DNA of 5,306 nt from Candidatus Njordarchaeota archaeon (GTDB taxonomy: Archaea > Asgardarchaeota > Njordarchaeia > Njordarchaeales > Njordarchaeaceae). Numbering within the stretch: position 1 is the first letter of the stretch; the number at the start of each line of letters is the position of its first letter. A program made the position numbers and the translations under genes. The notes under the pieces were generated by a model. That model saw nothing but the letters and a program-made list of their open reading frames with translations. It ran no database searches and had not been told where the DNA came from. The stretch lies in assembly GCA_029856055.1 (NCBI GenBank), contig JAHQWF010000140.1, forward strand, positions 1-5,306. The letters are read 5' to 3'. Positions 4,237 through 5,306 of this stretch are shown piece by piece.

Positions 4237-5306
4237 GTGGATGAGATAAGAAAAGATTTCCCAATATTAAATAGAATTATTAATGGCAAAAAACTCATTT
4301 ATTTTGATAATACAGCTACTTCTCAGAAGCCTATTCAAGTGATTAATGCTATTAGAGATTTCTACATGAAACATAACGCAAATATCCATAGGGGACTGCA
4401 TACCCTTAGTCAGGAGGCTTCTGAATTATATGAGGAAGCTCATGATATAGTAGCCGAATTTATAGGTGCCAAAGGTAGAGAAGAATTAATATTTGTTAGA
4501 AATGCTTCTGAGGCACTCAATCTAGCTTCAATGATTTTATCTGACTACATCAAGCCTAATGACGAAATAGTAGTAACTATAATGGAACATCACAGCAATT
4601 TACTTCCATGGATTTTACTCGCTAATAGAGCTAAGGCTAAGGTAAGAATAATAGATATCAAGCAAGATTATACGTTGGATTACGATTCTTTAGAGAACGC
4701 TATTAATGAGAGAACTAAGATAGTTGCTATAACTCATATGTCCAATGTATTAGGGACGATAAATAATGTTAAAACAGTAGCTAGGATAGCTCATAATTAT
4801 GGGGCATTAATAGTTGTGGATGGTGCTCAATCTGTTCCTCATTTACCTGTTGATGTAAGGGATCTTGATATAGATTTCTTAGCTTTTAGCGGTCACAAAA
4901 TGCTTGGACCAACTGGTATAGGTGCATTATACTGTAGAGAAGATATATTGAGGGAAGCAAAACCATTTTTGCTAGGAGGAGATATGATCAAGTCAGTTAG
5001 TTGCAAGATTACAGGAGAATGCAATATTATATGGAATGATCTTCCCTGGAAATATGAAGCTGGTACTCCAAATATAGCTGGAGGCATAGGTTTTGCGGAA
5101 GCAGTAAAGTATTTGAAGAGAATAGGTATGGAGAATGTTAAAAAGCATGAGGAAGAATTACTGAGCTATGCTTTAAAGAGAATTGATGAAGAATTAGGAG
5201 ACGCCATAGAAATTTATGGGCCACCAGATCCTAAAAAGAAAGGAGGAATTATTTCATTTAATGTAGAGAATTACGATCCTCATACAGTTGCGCTTCACTT
5301 AGATTC
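4237..5306 (+). CDS. sufS: SufS-like cysteine desulfurase (group II), 3' end outside window
   Basis: The frame stays open to the end of the window and gives about 356 residues of a protein normally about 405-410 long. Its sequence follows SufS closely: IRKDFPIL near the start, YFDNTATSQKP (Asp24), NIHRGLHTLS, EHHSNLLPW with the PLP-stacking His118, VVDGAQSVPH with Asp195 and Gln198, SGHKMLGPTGIGALY with the Schiff-base Lys221, GGDMI, and WKYEAGTPNIAG. Distances between these residues match E. coli SufS exactly (His, Asp and Gln are 103, 26 and 23 residues before the lysine). The active-site Cys and substrate Arg lie beyond position 5306. It releases sulfur from cysteine as enzyme-bound persulfide, here probably for the IscU-type scaffold of the same operon. 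GTG at 4237 is chosen for AGGT at 4227-4230. GTG at 4216, overlapping the preceding gene by 8 bases, is an alternative without a visible ribosome binding site. Confidence 0.9.
   Translation, partial: MDEIRKDFPILNRIINGKKLIYFDNTATSQKPIQVINAIRDFYMKHNANIHRGLHTLSQEASELYEEAHDIVAEFIGAKGREELIFVRNASEALNLASMILSDYIKPNDEIVVTIMEHHSNLLPWILLANRAKAKVRIIDIKQDYTLDYDSLENAINERTKIVAITHMSNVLGTINNVKTVARIAHNYGALIVVDGAQSVPHLPVDVRDLDIDFLAFSGHKMLGPTGIGALYCREDILREAKPFLLGGDMIKSVSCKITGECNIIWNDLPWKYEAGTPNIAGGIGFAEAVKYLKRIGMENVKKHEEELLSYALKRIDEELGDAIEIYGPPDPKKKGGIISFNVENYDPHTVALHLD

Noticed and set aside
4893..5087. Minus-strand open frame opposite sufS
   Set aside because: It is a shadow of the conserved SufS region containing the PLP lysine.

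Overview
The window looks like part of an AT-rich archaeal chromosome, most likely a hyperthermophilic Thermoproteota (Crenarchaeota; Desulfurococcales-like is a guess). The reasons are heavy AGA/AGG and ATA codon use, frequent GTG and TTG starts, GGTGA/GAGGT-type ribosome binding sites, TATA-like boxes rather than -35/-10 promoters, and archaeal-type protein families. No RNA gene was recognised, so the assignment rests on protein and signal style only.

Positions 1-1657 (+) hold the end of a tungstate ABC importer operon. It contains the C-terminus of the binding protein (TupA), the permease (TupB) and the ATPase (TupC). tupB and tupC overlap by 8 bases and tupC has a clear AGGAGGT ribosome binding site. 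The cassette brings in tungstate, probably for tungstopterin enzymes.

Positions 1658-2228 form an island between the two operons. It carries a minus-strand hypothetical ORF (1775-2083) that is much richer in G+C than its flanks and uses different arginine codons. Around it lie two unusual structures. One is a triple GGGATCA/TGATCCC repeat (1747-1777) that can fold into two mutually exclusive hairpins and contains a copy of the 16S rRNA 3'-tail sequence. The other is a 9-bp inverted repeat, GGGGCTCGG/CCGAGCCCC (2044-2108), flanked on both sides by TATA-like sequence.

Positions 2229-5306 (+) hold a tightly packed four-gene sulfur-mobilisation operon: an IscU-type Fe-S scaffold, a TusA-like sulfur carrier, a divergent NifS/IscS-like class V aminotransferase, and a canonical SufS-like cysteine desulfurase cut off by the window end before its active-site cysteine. 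The likely logic is that a desulfurase takes sulfur from cysteine and passes persulfide either to the scaffold for Fe-S clusters or to the TusA-like carrier for thiolation or cofactor biosynthesis.

The most notable point is the first desulfurase-like protein. It keeps the PLP lysine and the mobile Cys loop but has replaced several residues that normally hold PLP and the cysteine substrate, while its neighbour keeps them.
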